Of a DNA stretch of 64,000 nucleotides, positions 1 to 11,913 are shown in pieces. The stretch is from Xenopus tropicalis. Its lineage: Eukaryota; Chordata; Amphibia; Anura; Pipidae. Made by a program: the position numbers and the translations under genes. Numbering within the stretch: the first letter of the stretch is position 1; each line of letters opens with the position of its first letter. The stretch lies in NCBI RefSeq assembly GCF_000004195.4, contig NC_030677.2, positions 175,882,019-175,946,018 of the forward strand. The letters run 5' to 3'. The notes below the pieces were generated by a model. It made no database searches and was not told where the DNA came from. It was given only the letters and a program-made list of their open reading frames with translations.

Positions 1-60
1 AGAAAAGTGTTTTTAATACAAAAAAAGTCAACCTTCAAATAATTATGTTCAGTTATGCAC

Positions 61-1037
61 TCAATACTTGGTCGGGAATCCTTTTGCAGAAATGACTGCT
101 TCAATGTGGCGTGGCATGGAGGCAATCAGCCTGTGGCACTGCTCAGGTGTTATGGAGGCCCAGGATGCTTCAATAGCGGCCTTAAGCTCATCCAGAGTGT
201 TGGGTCTTGTGTCTCTCAACTTTCTCTTCACAATATCCCACAGATTCTCTATGGGGTTCAGGTCAGGAGAGTTGGCAGGCCAATTGAGCACAGTAATACC
301 ATGGTCAGTAAACCATTTACCAGTGGTTTTGGCACTGTGAGCAGGTGCCAGGTTGTGCTGAAAAATGAAATCTTCATCTCCATAAAGCTTTTCAGCAGAT
401 GGAAGCATGAAGTGCTCCAAAATCTCCTGATAGCTAGCTGCATTGACCCTGCCCTTGATAAAACACAGTGGACCAACACCAGCAGCTGACATGGCACCCC
501 AGACCATCACTGACTGTGGGTACTTGACACTGGACTTTAGGCATTTTGGTATTTCCCTCTCCCCAGTCTTCCTCCAGACTCTGGCACCTTGATTTCCGAA
601 TGACATACTTTGGACCACTGAGCAACAGTCCAGTGCTGCTTCTCTGTAGCCCAGGTCAGGCACTTCTGCCGCTGTTTCTGGTTCAAAAGTGGCTTGACCT
701 GGGGAATGCGGCACCTGTAGCCCATTTCCTGCACACGCCTGTACACGGTGGCTCTGGATGTTTCTACTCCAGACTCAGTCCACTGCTTCCGCAGGTCCCC
801 CAAGGTCAGGAATCGGTCCTTCTCCACAATCTTCCTCAGGGCCCAGTCACTTCTTCTCGTTGTGCAGCGTTTTCTGCCACACTTTTTCCTTCCCACAGAC
901 TTCCCACTGAGGTGCCTTGATACAGCACTCTGGGAACAGCCTATTCGTTCAGAAATTTCTTTCTGTGTCTTACCCTCTTGCTTGAGGGTGTCAATGATGG
1001 CCTTCTGGACAGCAGTCAGGTTGGCAGTCTTACCCAT
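61..1037 (-). pseudogene. Broken Tc1-like transposase
   Basis: The N-terminal part starts at 1037 (MGKTANLTAVQKAII...) with a paired-like helix-turn-helix (KEISERIGCSQSAVSRHL). It reads in one frame to WSKV near 605, then the sequence continues in another frame from SFGNQGARVW down to the stop at 61-63. The block that should join them, which carries the first catalytic Asp (visible as WTDEAKV in the intact copy at 22.3 kb), is missing. The junction lies around 603-607, so a small internal deletion both shifted the frame and removed that Asp. The second catalytic Asp is also replaced (QHNLAPAHS, with Asn where QQDNDPKHT has Asp in the intact copy). Only the Glu in SPDLNPIENLW remains, 34 residues beyond the Asn as in DD34E enzymes. 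The gene is certainly inactive. Confidence 0.92.
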
Positions 1038-1155
1038 GATTGCGGTTTTGAGTAATGAACCAGGCTGGGAGTTTCTAAAAGCCTCAGGAATCTTTTTAAG
1101 GTTTTTAGAGTTAATTAGTTGATTCAGATGATTAGGTTAATAGCTCGTTTAGAGA

Positions 1156-1365
1156 ACCTTTTCATGATATGCTAATTTTTTGAGATAGGAATTTTGGGTT
1201 TTCATGAGCTGTATGCCACAATCATCAATATTAAAACAAGAAAAGGCTTGGACTACTTCAGTTGTGTGTAATGAATCTAAAATATATGAAAGTCTAATGT
1301 TTATCAGTACATTACAGAAAATAATGAACTTTATCACAATATGCTAATTTTTTGAAAAGGACCTG
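1156..1365. repeat. Tc1 right terminal repeat with two direct repeats
   Basis: The motif ATATGCTAATTTTTTGA occurs at about 1167-1183 and again at about 1339-1355, roughly 170 bp apart. The second copy runs into the terminus. Two transposase-binding direct repeats inside one long terminal repeat is the IR/DR layout of the Sleeping Beauty-like branch of Tc1 elements. Confidence 0.8.
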
Positions 1366-1367
1366 TA

Positions 1368-3044
1368 TATTGTTGTAATGACATTATATTTATGGCCCTG
1401 TCAGACTAGCCATGCTCCCAAATGACATTAGATTATGGCCCTTGGCCACATTACCTGCTAGATTCTTGTAAGGGAATTATAATACAATAGGGGGTGTCTT
1501 CAAAACAACAAAAAAGGTTGTGGCCAGCCGGCAGGTGACAATAGCAGCTAAGAAATTACCTAAAACTGCAAGTCAATAACACCTACTTAGAACTGTATCA
1601 CTGCCTTTGTGTGTGTTTGCACACACTCCTATAATGCCAAGATAACCTTACCACCCAAAAAATTAATTTTATGACCTAATTCAATGCATGTATGGTCCTC
1701 AGTATATCATTAACGGAATTGGCCCACTATTTCACATTGTCATCCAAATTCCAAACAATCAACCCACAATTGTTTGCATATTTCTTTTGCGGCCAATCTA
1801 TTCTAATATCCAGACATGTAGGTTAAGTATCACATTGTCACCAGCATTTGGTATCAGTATCTGGTATTAGTATTAAGACCATTTTTTGCTTATTTTGCTT
1901 ATCAACTATCGTCACTGTTCTTTTCCCCATGCATCACCATTGTATTTGGCTTCTGAGTCCCCGGTGTGAAAGAATTAGCTGCTGTTGATCTCTGGCACCC
2001 CACTAAACTAAAAGGTGCTTGGCTCAAAGCTGTCAACTACATTCTGATGAACTGATACACTGAGCAGCATTGACAATTTGTTAAAAACTTTCTGGACTGT
2101 GTAGAAAATATTGCAAATGTGTATGAATTCAGTATTATGTAAATCTGCTCCCTGGTTCTTAATACGCTATTTGTGAGGAACAGCAGAATTAAGAAAAAAA
2201 TTATAGAACATTGGCAAATGATTCCCACTGAATAGATAACTTTGTACAATATGTACAAGATCTAATCTATTCAGAAATAATATGCCACATAAACAGCAAA
2301 CGCTTTCCAGTATTTTCTATTTTGTTATGCTTCCCACTTAATATTTGAAGTAGTTTTTTTTATTATTTTCCAGAATAATTTACTAATATGTGAACATATG
2401 AAGGTCATGGTGTTCATGACCTAAAAGCTGCTTCCAATATAGCAAAAGCTTACTATTTAAAGATTACTATTTTTTGATGGCCAAGCATTTAGAGTTGGAA
2501 ACAGGGATATATTTGAGATCCATTAGTCTGATCCACAATGATTTTTGTTGTTGTTTTTACTTGTCTATTGGCATTTATATTTTGCAAGAGCAGAGAGGTA
2601 TCTTCATGTTTCAGTAACTGTTATGAAACCAGCATAGCAATGAAATCAGTGGAAATGAATAAACAGGATCAGTGAGGATGAATTAAGAAAGGGGGGAAAA
2701 GGGCATACGAATTACATTTTCCACATAGTTAAGTTGATTTATGCACGCTTTCCAATTCATGATAATATATAACATGTTAGGGTAATAACATTATCTCTGT
2801 AGAGAATAGGCAGATACAACAGATCTGTCATTGGCCATGTGTAGTAAATAGCGGCCAAGATTAAACTCTGTTATTTTTATTATTATTTTTTATTATTTTA
2901 CAGAAGCCTTTAGAAAACGTGCAAGAAAAAAGCAATTAAAAGCTGGCAAGTTTCTATAGAAGTGTACAGGAACTGAAGATTTCAAACAAATTTATTTCAT
3001 TACTTTCCCCATTTATTTGAGCCTCATTGAAAATTAATGGAACA
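1368..3044. other. AT-rich unique DNA, no gene seen
   Basis: The open frames here are short, lack recognisable domains and are not flanked by convincing splice sites. No terminal repeats or tandem arrays were found. Confidence 0.5.
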
Positions 3045-3232
3045 ATGTACCTTGTACTTGATCCAATAAAGATAAAATTAGTCTTTATTGAAGGCACAAC
3101 AATCCTATTGGGTTTATATAATGTTTAAATTATTTGTTTTTTTAGTAGACTTAAGGTATGGAGATCCAAATTTCATAAGGTCCCCTTATCCAGAAAACCC
3201 CAGGTCCTGAGCATTCTGCATAACAGATCCCA
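3045..3232. mobile_element. ACAGGTATGGGA-family MITE, truncated
   Basis: This matches the right half of the family seen whole at 26689-27019: CTTGTACTTGATCC, then CAATCCTATTGGGTTTA, then AAGGTATGGAGATCCAAAT, then CCCAGGTCCTGAGCATTCTG. The outermost left part is absent and the terminal CCTGT is degraded, so this is an old truncated copy. Confidence 0.7.
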
Positions 3233-3984
3233 CACTTGTGTATCTTTATTTGGGCAGCATTACTGTATATACAGCACTGTATATTTTACAACATTGTAAT
3301 AGCACAAATATGGGCCAAAGTTTGCAAAATAAGTCAGCAAAATACAACAAACATGCAGGGAAAGGGGTTGTGGATGGTGTGAAAAGATGATGGCTTTGAG
3401 AAGAAAGGCGAGATGGAGTAAGGTGCAGAGAAGTACAAAGAAAATAAGTAAATTACAAAATAATAAAGATTAAGAACAATATGTTAAGAGACACAGGAGA
3501 AAAGAGGCCCTACCCCCAGAAAATACAATCTAATGGATGGGTTACTTACAGGTACAAATAGGAGAGCAGTAAGTGCTAATATTTGCAATGACTGTGGCAC
3601 TGAACTGTAAGTGCCAAGGTGGAACTAGATACATTCCCCATACCCTGTGCCCTTTTTTCTTTCAAAGAATTGGTTGAATTGTTGCTGAGAGTGCCGACTC
3701 TCTGGGCCATGCACCAAGTAGTTAACTTGCTGGAGGAGGTAAGGGTGTGCTGGTGTAACATTTTTTATTGAATTGTTGTATGTAATTTGTATGTTTAATG
3801 TATACACCCATTTATTGTTCCGCACTGCAAAAATGTTGGCATTTCAAGAGAGGATTGATTTCAAGAAGAAAAGAGCATCAAGACAAAAAAGTTTGGGGGG
3901 GGGGGGGGGAGCGGAACCCTGGTGGGATATTAAGTAGTAGTAGTTTATAGCAGTCAAAGTGGAATTAAGTGTTTTATCAGTTGC
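3233..3984. other. Unique DNA with a 15-G run
   Basis: There is no gene-like signal. A run of 15 consecutive G (3895-3909) is the only notable feature; such runs are often length-variable and can mark sequencing uncertainty. Confidence 0.5.
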
Positions 3985-3988
3985 TTAA

Positions 3989-4565
3989 AGGAGAACTAAA
4001 CCCTAAAAATGAATATGGCTAGACATGCCATATTTTACTGTATATAATGAACTTATTGAACCAATCTAAAGGTTCAACATCTCTATAGTGGTAATAATCC
4101 AGTCCTTTAAAGTTGTCACAGGGGGTCACCATACTGGACATACTGGACACTCACATGCTCAGTGGGCTCTGGGCAGCTGATGAGAAGCCGAGCTTAGGGG
4201 TCATCTGAAATTATCAAGCAAAGAAAATTATGTTTGTCTGTCATATAAGCTCATCCTTATGGGCTGATGATTAAAGTCTGATGCTAATAGCACTGGTTTC
4301 AGAGCTGCCATGCAGTAAGCATCAGTGTTAATTACTAATCAGCCTTATATTGTGACATTTATATTCTATATATACAGTATATTGTGCGTCGGTCCCTAAG
4401 CTCAGTAAGTGACAGCAGCACAGAGCATGTGCAGGGAATCAGCAGAAAAGAAGTTGGGGGGCTACTGGGGCGTCTTTGGGGGCACAGATCTTCCCTGCTA
4501 AAGGCCTGTGGTTGCCTTGGGCTGGTACTGAAGCCCTACTTCTTTAGTTAGGCTTTAGTACTCCT
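3989..4565. mobile_element. T2-like MITE with TTAA duplication
   Basis: The ends are near-perfect inverted repeats: AGGAGAACTAAACCCTAA on the left and AGGAGTACTAAAGCCTAA as the reverse complement of the right, two mismatches in 18. TTAA flanks both sides (3985-3988 and 4566-4569). TTAA targets are typical of the piggyBac and Kolobok superfamilies; Xenopus T2-type MITEs have this layout. There is no coding capacity. An internal fragment of the same family recurs at 49485-49770. Confidence 0.85.
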
Positions 4566-5139
4566 TTAAGAGAGAAAGGGACACATCTTTGCAATTTTAC
4601 AAAGAAAGCTGGAAGAGATTTGATGGTGTTACCCTAAAAATTAATTATTTTGTTTTATACATTCTGTTATTTCAAGTATTCTGCACGTCACAGATCACTG
4701 AGGCCAACTATTTACAGTACATTGTTGAATACTGAATCTTTCCCAGCATATTCATGCTTATTTTATTGAATATTTTGTTTTTGCAAAGTATTATTTGCTT
4801 GTCTTGGATGAGCTCCTTGATAAGCCTCATTTCCACCTGTCAGTTTGGCCCTGTGCAGCGTATGATTCTCTTTCATGCTAGGAAAGGGATGTTCAAAAAC
4901 AATTATATTTTCTTGTTTATCATTTGTAAATTCCTTGTTATTCAATATGATTTGTTTGGATTCAGCCCGTGGTTTGTTACCTACCGTGTCTGAAGGCTTC
5001 ACCACTAGGTAAAACTGAAATTGTGCTCTATAACAATTGATATAGTTTTTCGGTTTGCGTCATGACAGGGATCACGCCACAGTAAATGAAGATCAAATAC
5101 TAAAAATATGCTAGACAGTAGCAGGCAGTAACACTGCTC

Positions 5140-5510
5140 AGGTAGTTAAAAGGGTTGAATGCGTGAAGCTGTGGCAGAGGAGTAATGCAATAAGATTAAT
5201 ATTCTATATCAGAAAGCTGCCATTTGGCAGCCTAGAATTTCTGGTTCCAGGGGGTTAACAGCCATCGTTTTCCAATCTGTCACAATTACTGTACCGCTGG
5301 AAACATCCTGTCAAATTAGCTATGTTTCCAAGCTAACACTGAGGCGAATAAAAGAATAAACTGTGCTTTCCTGCTAACCTCGTGGCAATGATTGTATTGA
5401 CGTAAATGCATTTACTTAAATTGTGGGTCAGCAGCACAATTCCAATCATGCTCCCTTTGACTTTATATCAGGAAGGGGAAGGCTAATTAGATAGCAGAAG
5501 CCTTAAAATA
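5140..5510. promoter_or_regulatory. Candidate conserved non-coding element
   Basis: A non-repetitive stretch of mixed composition, unlike the surrounding repeats, with homeodomain-type cores (AAATTAGC, GCTAATTAGAT) and a GACGTAAATGCATTTAC segment. It has no open reading frame. The call rests only on composition and motif density. Confidence 0.25.
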
Positions 5511-5639
5511 GTATTTCTAATTTGTCTGTTAAAAACTGCAACAAGATTACAATGTCTTTTCCATCACTGGATATATTCCAATAGTTGGTTCCTTTAGAGA
5601 AAGATTTAGAAACATGTGGAATAGAAGAAAGAATTTGAG

Positions 5640-5957
5640 AGGTATGGGATCCGTTATCCGGAAACTCTTTATGAAGAGAGCTCCACATTACGGGAAGGCC
5701 ATCTCCCTTAGAATCCAGAATGATACATTTTAAAAAATGATTTCCTTTTTCTCTGTAATAATAAAACAGTACATTTTACTTGATCCCAACTAAGATATAA
5801 TTAATTCTTACTGAAGGCAAAACAATCCCATTGGGCCTATTTAATGCTTAAATTATTTTTAGTAGACTTAAGGAATGGTGATTCAATTTACAGAAAGATG
5901 CCCTATCAGGAAAACCCCAGGTCCCAAGAATTCTGGATAATAGGTCCCATGCCTGTA
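5640..5957. mobile_element. ACAGGTATGGGA-family MITE
   Basis: It starts AGGTATGGGATCCGTTATCCGG and ends ATAGGTCCCATGCCTGTA, an inverted pair. The internal landmarks of the family are all present (TCTCTGTAATAATAAAACAGTA, TTGATCCCAACTAAGATATAATTA, CAATCCCATTGGG). It is full length but diverged and non-coding. Confidence 0.85.
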
Positions 5958-6295
5958 GTACATTTCTATTTAGTATAATAAACCAGAAAAAAACAGAAAA
6001 AAATCAGTATGACATTGCTCCAAAAGTCTGGTGGCTAAAACAGAAGTTGCAGTTAAAACACAGTGATCCCCCACATTAGCTGACCATTTTTGTGTGTGGT
6101 TACCTGCTGCAATAAAGCCCAGATTGGGCAGGTTTAGATTATCAGAACCTTCTGAGTGTGCTGGTTATCTGAGTCTTTCTTTCTTCTTTTTACATTTTTA
6201 TAGTTTTTACCCAGAGCGCACCAACACCACATTGTTATAACTGCCCAGGGCTAAGCAGTAGTACAGTGGTTGAGTCCTGCATTGGGTTGGGTATC
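5958..6295. other. Unique DNA, nothing recognised
   Basis: No exon, repeat terminus or tandem array was seen between the two flanking MITEs. Confidence 0.5.
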
Positions 6296-6303
6296 ATGTA
6301 GCC

Positions 6304-6599
6304 CAGTGATCCCCAACCAGTGGCTCGTGAGCAACATGTTGCTCCCCAACCCCTTGGGTGTTGCTCTCAGTGGCCTCAAAGCAGGTGCTTATTTTTGAAT
6401 TCCTGGTAAGGAGGCAAGTTTTGATTGCGAAAAACCAAGTAAAATGCAGGCTGTAGGCTGCCAGTCAACATGGGGACTATCAAATAGCCAATGATAGCTC
6501 TCATTGGCACTTCCAGGAACATTTTCCATGCTTGTGTTGCTCCCCAAAACTTTTTCCATTTAAATGTGGCTCACGGATATAAAAGGTTGGGGATCCCTG
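6304..6599. mobile_element. hAT-type MITE with perfect 8-bp duplication
   Basis: The termini are CAGTGATCCCCAACC and, as the reverse complement of the right end, CAGGGATCCCCAACC. The element is flanked by a perfect 8-bp direct repeat ATGTAGCC (6296-6303 and 6600-6607). An 8-bp duplication with CAG termini is diagnostic of the hAT superfamily. It is 296 bp and non-coding. A truncated relative (GGGGTTGGGGAGCAACATG) lies near 56258-56300. Confidence 0.92.
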
Positions 6600-6863
6600 A
6601 TGTAGCCTATAGTAGATGCTGCTAGTAAATTGACATCACCTTATAATGCATAATTCAACTCCATAAGAGTTAACTTATGCATTCCAAAAACTTCCCAGTG
6701 TAGTATATGTAGATGGGCATTTCATATAATGTTAAATACATCCTGACCTTTGCTTAGTAATTTGAGTGAGCTAATCCAAATTTATACCTAAGGTCCCTGC
6801 CACAATGTGAAGTTGGGTTTTGAAGAAACAACAGGAGTTCTTTGCAAAAAATGTGTAAACAAA

Positions 6864-7184
6864 GGGGCAGATTTACTAATCCACTAACGGAACGAAAGCG
6901 GCAGAACACGTTTTTTCATAATGATCGGTATTTTTGCGACTTTTTCGCCGCCGTCGTGACTTTTTCGTATGTCCCACGATTTTTTCGTCGCTGTTACGAC
7001 TTTATCGTATATTTTCTGCGACTTTTCCGACGTCGTCGCGAAAAAATCGGATTGGTTTTTCCGCCATTTACAATTGCTCAATACGAAAAAAATGCGACGG
7101 CGACAAAAAAGTCGCAAAATTTTTGTTTCCAATCCGATTTTTTCCCATTCGGGATTCGGATTCGTGGATTAGTAAATGTGCCCC
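6864..7184. mobile_element. Harbinger-like MITE (GGGGCAGATTTACTAA)
   Basis: The left end GGGGCAGATTTACTAA and right end TTAGTAAATGTGCCCC are inverted repeats. The interior is rich in CGACTTTTTCGTCGC-type motifs present in both orientations, so the whole element can fold on itself. Sister copies lie at 29566-30040, 46409-46963 and about 63510-63902. The superfamily is inferred from the 3-bp duplications of the sister copies; here the flanks do not match clearly. Open frames in it come from its palindromic sequence. Confidence 0.8.
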
Positions 7185-8389
7185 AGAGTAAAAAATCAGA
7201 TACTAATGGGCAACAATTCACAATTATGGCAAATGCCATAATTTAAAAGTCACACCCCATAAGACACAGTGTAAATCATTTTAGTCAACTGGGAAAATTC
7301 AGTGTAAAAACCATGCAATATTCACATATCTACTGGCATAGTTCCACCCAATGGCTGCTCTTAATTACACCATGCTAATCAATACACAGCTTGATAAATA
7401 CACTGGATTTAATAAGGTCTGGCCTTCCGACAGTGATTTGTTGTGCATTTGATTTCTGTTTTTTCATATGACTTAATAAACAGACCCATATTTGTATGGG
7501 ATACTAAGGGGCACAATGTGCTATTATTAGTGGCACTAACACTTGCCCCTAACCCTTTTAATAAATGAATCTTTGAACATTTTTCAGAAATAATGTATTT
7601 TTGTTTTTCAGTACATCGTTTCCTTCCTGATGGCATCCAATAAAAACACAGAAATGTTAAATACAACTAACATTACCCCATGTCTTTTTTAATCTCTCAG
7701 TTTTTGGCAGCCTTTAAGCCCTCTTCTGGCCCCACCATGTCCCTTTGTAAAATGATGGTCACAATGGTACTTAGTATTCAAGAAGAGACCATTGTAGTCC
7801 TCTGTAGTCATAACACTATATTCCCTTCTATGATTCTAAGCCCTGGACACCTATATGTGGAGCACAAACATGCAGATTACCAGCCGAAATTATTTTAATG
7901 TGAATTCAGCCTCATGTTGTGGGTCCCCCATGGTACTGAATACACAGAAACAGCATTTAAGCAGTTAATCTGCCTGTGTGTGCTCCTGCCTATGTGTGTA
8001 TCTAGATAAAGCTACTGTCCCTGTGGACACAGAGGGAGTATTGCTGCACACAGCCCTTTGCCTTATGATTGACTCTATCTTGCTTTTGATCAGTATAATA
8101 TTGGCTGTAGCTGCTGCAGTCTCCTATCGTTTGCTGCTGCTCTGTTCCTTATCTACTCATACATCCCCTTCAAGAGGCTCACTAACTGAGCTCCACAGCC
8201 AAACCCTGAAGGATCACAAATCCTTTAGACCACCAAGAATTACTATTTGACAATGTATTGTCTCATTAATTATATGGACTTGAGCACAGTAATAACAATA
8301 TGATATTTATACTGGAATTAAAACAAAAGTAATTGTTAATGGTCTAGTTTTTTAAAGTTACATGCAATGTCTGTTTTTGGATTATTATT
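7185..8389. other. Unique DNA, no gene recognised
   Basis: Short open frames exist (for example 7978-8250 on the plus strand) but have no domain, conserved motif or splice context. No repeat boundaries were found. Confidence 0.45.
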
Positions 8390-11114
8390 ATGTTGGGTTG
8401 AAAACCCCACAGACTGTTCTTCCACTTTGGCTTATTCTTCTTCTTCTTCTTAGTGCCCCCCATTTTCTAAACGCTACTCCTCCTACAGTTTTAGGGGTAC
8501 AACACCCAAACTCCCCACACTTATTCACCCTATAGCGGAGCAGGTTGCTTGTGCTTTTCTAAGCGATTGCGCCCCCCCCGTCTTTTTGTGGCGCCGCTCC
8601 GAACATCCCAATTTTCCCATTGACTTTGACAGGGAAGATTTTCAAACTGCTGCCACACTTACAGCTTTGAAGCTACAGCCCCCAAACTTGGATAACATAA
8701 TAATGGGGTCACCCTGAATGAAACAGCGACATTTGTTGCATGACCCCAAAGAGGGGACAACAACAGCCAATTGAAAAATTTTGAAACTGCTGCCAATCTT
8801 ACAGCTTTGAGGCTACGCTCCCCAAACTTGAATCACACAGACACGGGCTCAGCCTGATTGAAAACATGATGATTGCTGGATGCCCAAAAGTGGGCGGAGC
8901 TGTGAACAGCCAATCAGATTTTACCTATTGATTTAGCGGAAATTCAACCTGCTGCCATTCTCACAGTAATAACACCGGGACCCCAAACTTTTTACACTTG
9001 GTCACTAGGGGACTGGAGTTTTACTTTTGAAAAGTGGGCGGAGCCACCAACAGCCAATCAAATTTCACTGAGTTCCAAAACTTTGCACATCAGTCACTGG
9101 GTGACTACGCATTCAAGTTTTTTTAAAAAAAATATGCAAAGTGGGAGGGGCCAACAATAGCCAATCAAATTTCACCCATTAACTTTAATGGGGAAACTGA
9201 AACTGCTGCCAATCTTACAGCTTAGAGGCTACGCTCCCCAAACTTGAATCACATAGTCATGGGATCAGCCTGAATAAAAATATGATGATTGTTGGAAGCC
9301 CAAATGTGGGCGGAGCTGTGAACAGCCAATCAGATTTTACCTATTGACTTGGCAGAAATCCAACCTGCTGCCATTCTCACAGTAATAACACCGGGACCCC
9401 AAACTTTGCAGAGTTAGGCACCAGGTAACTGTGGTTCAAGGTAAGAAAAGATGGGTGGAGCCACCAACAGCCAATCAGAGTTTACCTATTGACTTTCAAT
9501 GGGGAAATTCAACCTGCTGCCATTCTCACAGTATTAACACCAGGGTCCCCAAACTTTTCACAGTTGGTCACTAGGGGACTGCAGTTTTACTTTTGAAAAG
9601 TGGGTGGAGCCACCAACAACCAATCAGATTTCACCTATTGATTTTTATTGGTTTGTTGCCAGGGTTCCCAAACTTTGCATAGTCAGTCACTGGGTGACTA
9701 CGCATTTAAGGTTTTTTGTATTTTTTTAAGTGGGTGGAGCCACCAACAGCCAATCAGATTTTACCTATTGACTTTTAATGGGAAAATTCAACCTGCTGCC
9801 ATTCTCACAGAATTAACACCCGGGTCCCCAAACTTTTCACAATTGGTCACTAGGGGACTGCAGTTTTAGTTTTGAAAAAGTGGGCGGAGCCACCAACAGC
9901 CAATCAGATTTCACCTATTGAATTTTATTGGTTAGGTGCCAGGGTTCCCAAACTTTGCACATTCAGTAACTGGGTGACTACATACTTAAAGTTAGAAAAA
10001 GTGGGCGGGGCCACCAAAAGCCAATCACATTTCTTTCATTGTTTTCAGTGGGGAAATTTTAACTGTTGCCATTCTTACATGTTTAATGTCAGGGTCCCCA
10101 AACTTTGCACAGTCAGTCACTGGGTGACTATATTCCAAGTTTGGAAAAGTGGGCAGGGCCAACAACAGCCAATCAGATTTCACCTATAGACTTCATAGGT
10201 TTAAATTTAAACTGCTGCCATTCTTTAAATATTAATACTAAGGTCCCCAAACTTTGCAGAGCTAGTCACCAGGTAACTGCGGTTCAGAGTTGGAAAAAGT
10301 GGGTGGAGCCACCAACAGCCAACCCATTTCCACCCATTAAATTTCATTGGTTTATATTTAACTGATGCCATTATTTAAGTATTAATTCCAGAGTTGTTAA
10401 ATTTTCCAGAGTTACTCACTGGTTAGAAAAAAGTGGGCGGAGACACCAACAGCCAGTCACATTTCACCTATTTACTTTCAATGGTGAAGTGTAAAATGCT
10501 GTCAGTCTCACAATTTTTATGCCTGAGTCCCCAAACTTTGCACAGTTGGTTACTGGGGGACTGCAGTTCAAAAATAGGAAAAATGGGTTGGGCCACTAAC
10601 AGCCAATCAGATTTCATCCATTGAATTTTATTCATTTAAATTTAAAATGCTGCCATTCTCACACTATTTATACCAGGGTGCCCACTTTTTGTCACTGAGT
10701 GACTTCCACTCAAGGTTAGAAAAAGTGGGCACACTCACCAACCACCACCAATCACAATTTACCTATTGACTTTTATTGGTTTAAATTTAAACTGCTGCCG
10801 TTCTGTAACTATTAATCCTAGGGTCCCTAAACTTTGCAGAGTTAGTCACTGGGAAACTGCAGTTCCAGGTTAGAAAAAGGGGTGGAGCCACTAATCAGAT
10901 GTCACTCGTTGACTTTCAGTGGGGAGATTTAAATTGCTGCCATTCAGACACTATTACAACCAGGGTCCCCAAACTTTTCTCAGTGGTTTTACTATATAAC
11001 TGTGGTCCAAGGTTAGAAAAAGTGGGCGGAGCCAACAACCAATCAGATTTCATTCAGTGACTTCACGCTTTTTTAACCCAACATGAAGTTTGTTCTCAAA
11101 CTTCCCTTTCTAGT
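8390..11114 (+). mobile_element. Helentron-like non-autonomous element (HINE), long copy
   Basis: The left end ATGTTGGGTTGAAAA (8390-8404) has a subterminal inverted partner TTTTTAACCCAACAT at 11070-11084. That is followed by a perfect hairpin, GAAGTTTG / TTCT loop / CAAACTTC (11085-11104), then CCTTT and CTAGT (11110-11114). A short asymmetric inverted repeat, a 3' hairpin and a central tandem array match the non-autonomous rolling-circle elements derived from Helentrons. The second copy at 20546-21395 has the same left end, hairpin and CTAG terminus, which supports the boundaries. TT-type flanks fit the family. There is no Rep/helicase coding sequence, so movement would need an autonomous partner. 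Confidence 0.72.
8760..11065 (+). repeat. Degenerate ~145-bp tandem array inside the Helentron-like element
   Basis: About 16 units. Most carry in order: GTGGGCGGAGCCACCAACAG, CCAATCAGATTT, a CACCTATTGACTTT segment, CTGCTGCCATTCTCACAG, GGGTCCCCAAACTTT and a GTCACTGGG segment. Successive CCAATCA motifs are mostly 130-150 bp apart (extremes 109 and 165). Units differ by many substitutions and small indels, so the array is not freshly homogenised. Open frames across it repeat the same peptide and are not genes. Confidence 0.88.
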
Positions 11115-11448
11115 TATTCTATTTGATTGTGTCCCCCATGAAAAGTGTTAAGTGCTCTTCCATGGCAAGTTAAGAAATGGACAAAAATAGGCAGGCAAAT
11201 GAAACTTGAATATTAAGATAAATATTATTGTGACTATTAATAAATACATCATCATTCAAATTTTTTTTAATCAGAAAACTCTCAGGAGTTTCTGTGAGTT
11301 CACAATTTGATAACTAGGCTTCTAATAATCCCAAAGGAATGTGGAAAATGATTGTCCTGTTTAAATATTCCAGAGCAGCTAAAGGACAATAACTATTTAT
11401 CAATATGTCTATGAAGATTTTCATTCATCCAGGTCATGGTATATCTAG
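11115..11448. other. Unique DNA, nothing recognised
   Basis: AT-rich spacer between the Helentron-like element and the palindrome. Confidence 0.5.
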
Positions 11449-11602
11449 TATAAATAAATTTAAAGCAACTGGACTTGTTTGGTAATCATTGAAGACGTTT
11501 CACTACTCATCCGAGCAGTTGAACTGAAGAAGCTGCTCGGATGAGTAGTGAAACGTCTTCAATGATTACCAAACAAGTGCAGTTGCTTTAAATTTATTTA
11601 TA
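11449..11602. repeat. 154-bp near-perfect palindrome
   Basis: The left arm (TATAAATAAATTTAAAGCAA..., through GAAGACGTTTCACTACTCAT and CCGAGCAG) is repeated in reverse complement as the right arm ending TTTAAATTTATTTATA. Arms are about 70 bp with one mismatch noticed, around a short central spacer. The GAAACGTCTTC motif recalls 3' ends of some vertebrate retroelements, so this may be an inverted duplication of such an end. That origin is a guess. Confidence 0.9.
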
Positions 11603-11913
11603 CAGGTATAGGACCCGTTATCCAGAATGCTCAGGACCAAGGGTATTCCAGATAAGGGGTCTTTCCGTAATTTGGATCTCCATATTTTAAATCTACTAAA
11701 AAATCAATAAACCGTTAATTAAACCAAATAGGATTGTCTTGCACCCAATAAGGATTATTTATATCTTAGTTGGGATCAATTACATGGTACTGTTTTATTA
11801 CTACAGTGAAAAAGAAAATCATTTTTAAAAAAATTGAGTCTATGGGAGACAGGCTTTCCGTAATTCGGAGCTTTCTGGATAATGGGTTTCCGGATAAGGG
11901 ATCCCATACCTGT
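11602..11913. mobile_element. ACAGGTATGGGA-family MITE
   Basis: Full length: ACAGGTATAGGACCCGTTATCC on the left and GGGATCCCATACCTGT on the right, with all internal family landmarks. It abuts the palindrome directly, sharing the TATA at the junction. Confidence 0.9.

Larger units (their letters stand above)
1..1365 (-). mobile_element. Tc1-like transposon, left end cut by window
   Basis: A Tc1/mariner-superfamily element whose transposase reads on the minus strand. The right end is complete: the terminal inverted repeat ends ...GGACCTG and is followed by TA (1366-1367), the expected Tc1 target duplication. The left terminus lies outside the window, so element length and second TA cannot be checked. 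The transposase is broken (see 61-1037), so this copy cannot move by itself. Similar termini are known from Tc1 elements of fish and amphibians; that link is from memory of the family, not from a search. Confidence 0.9.
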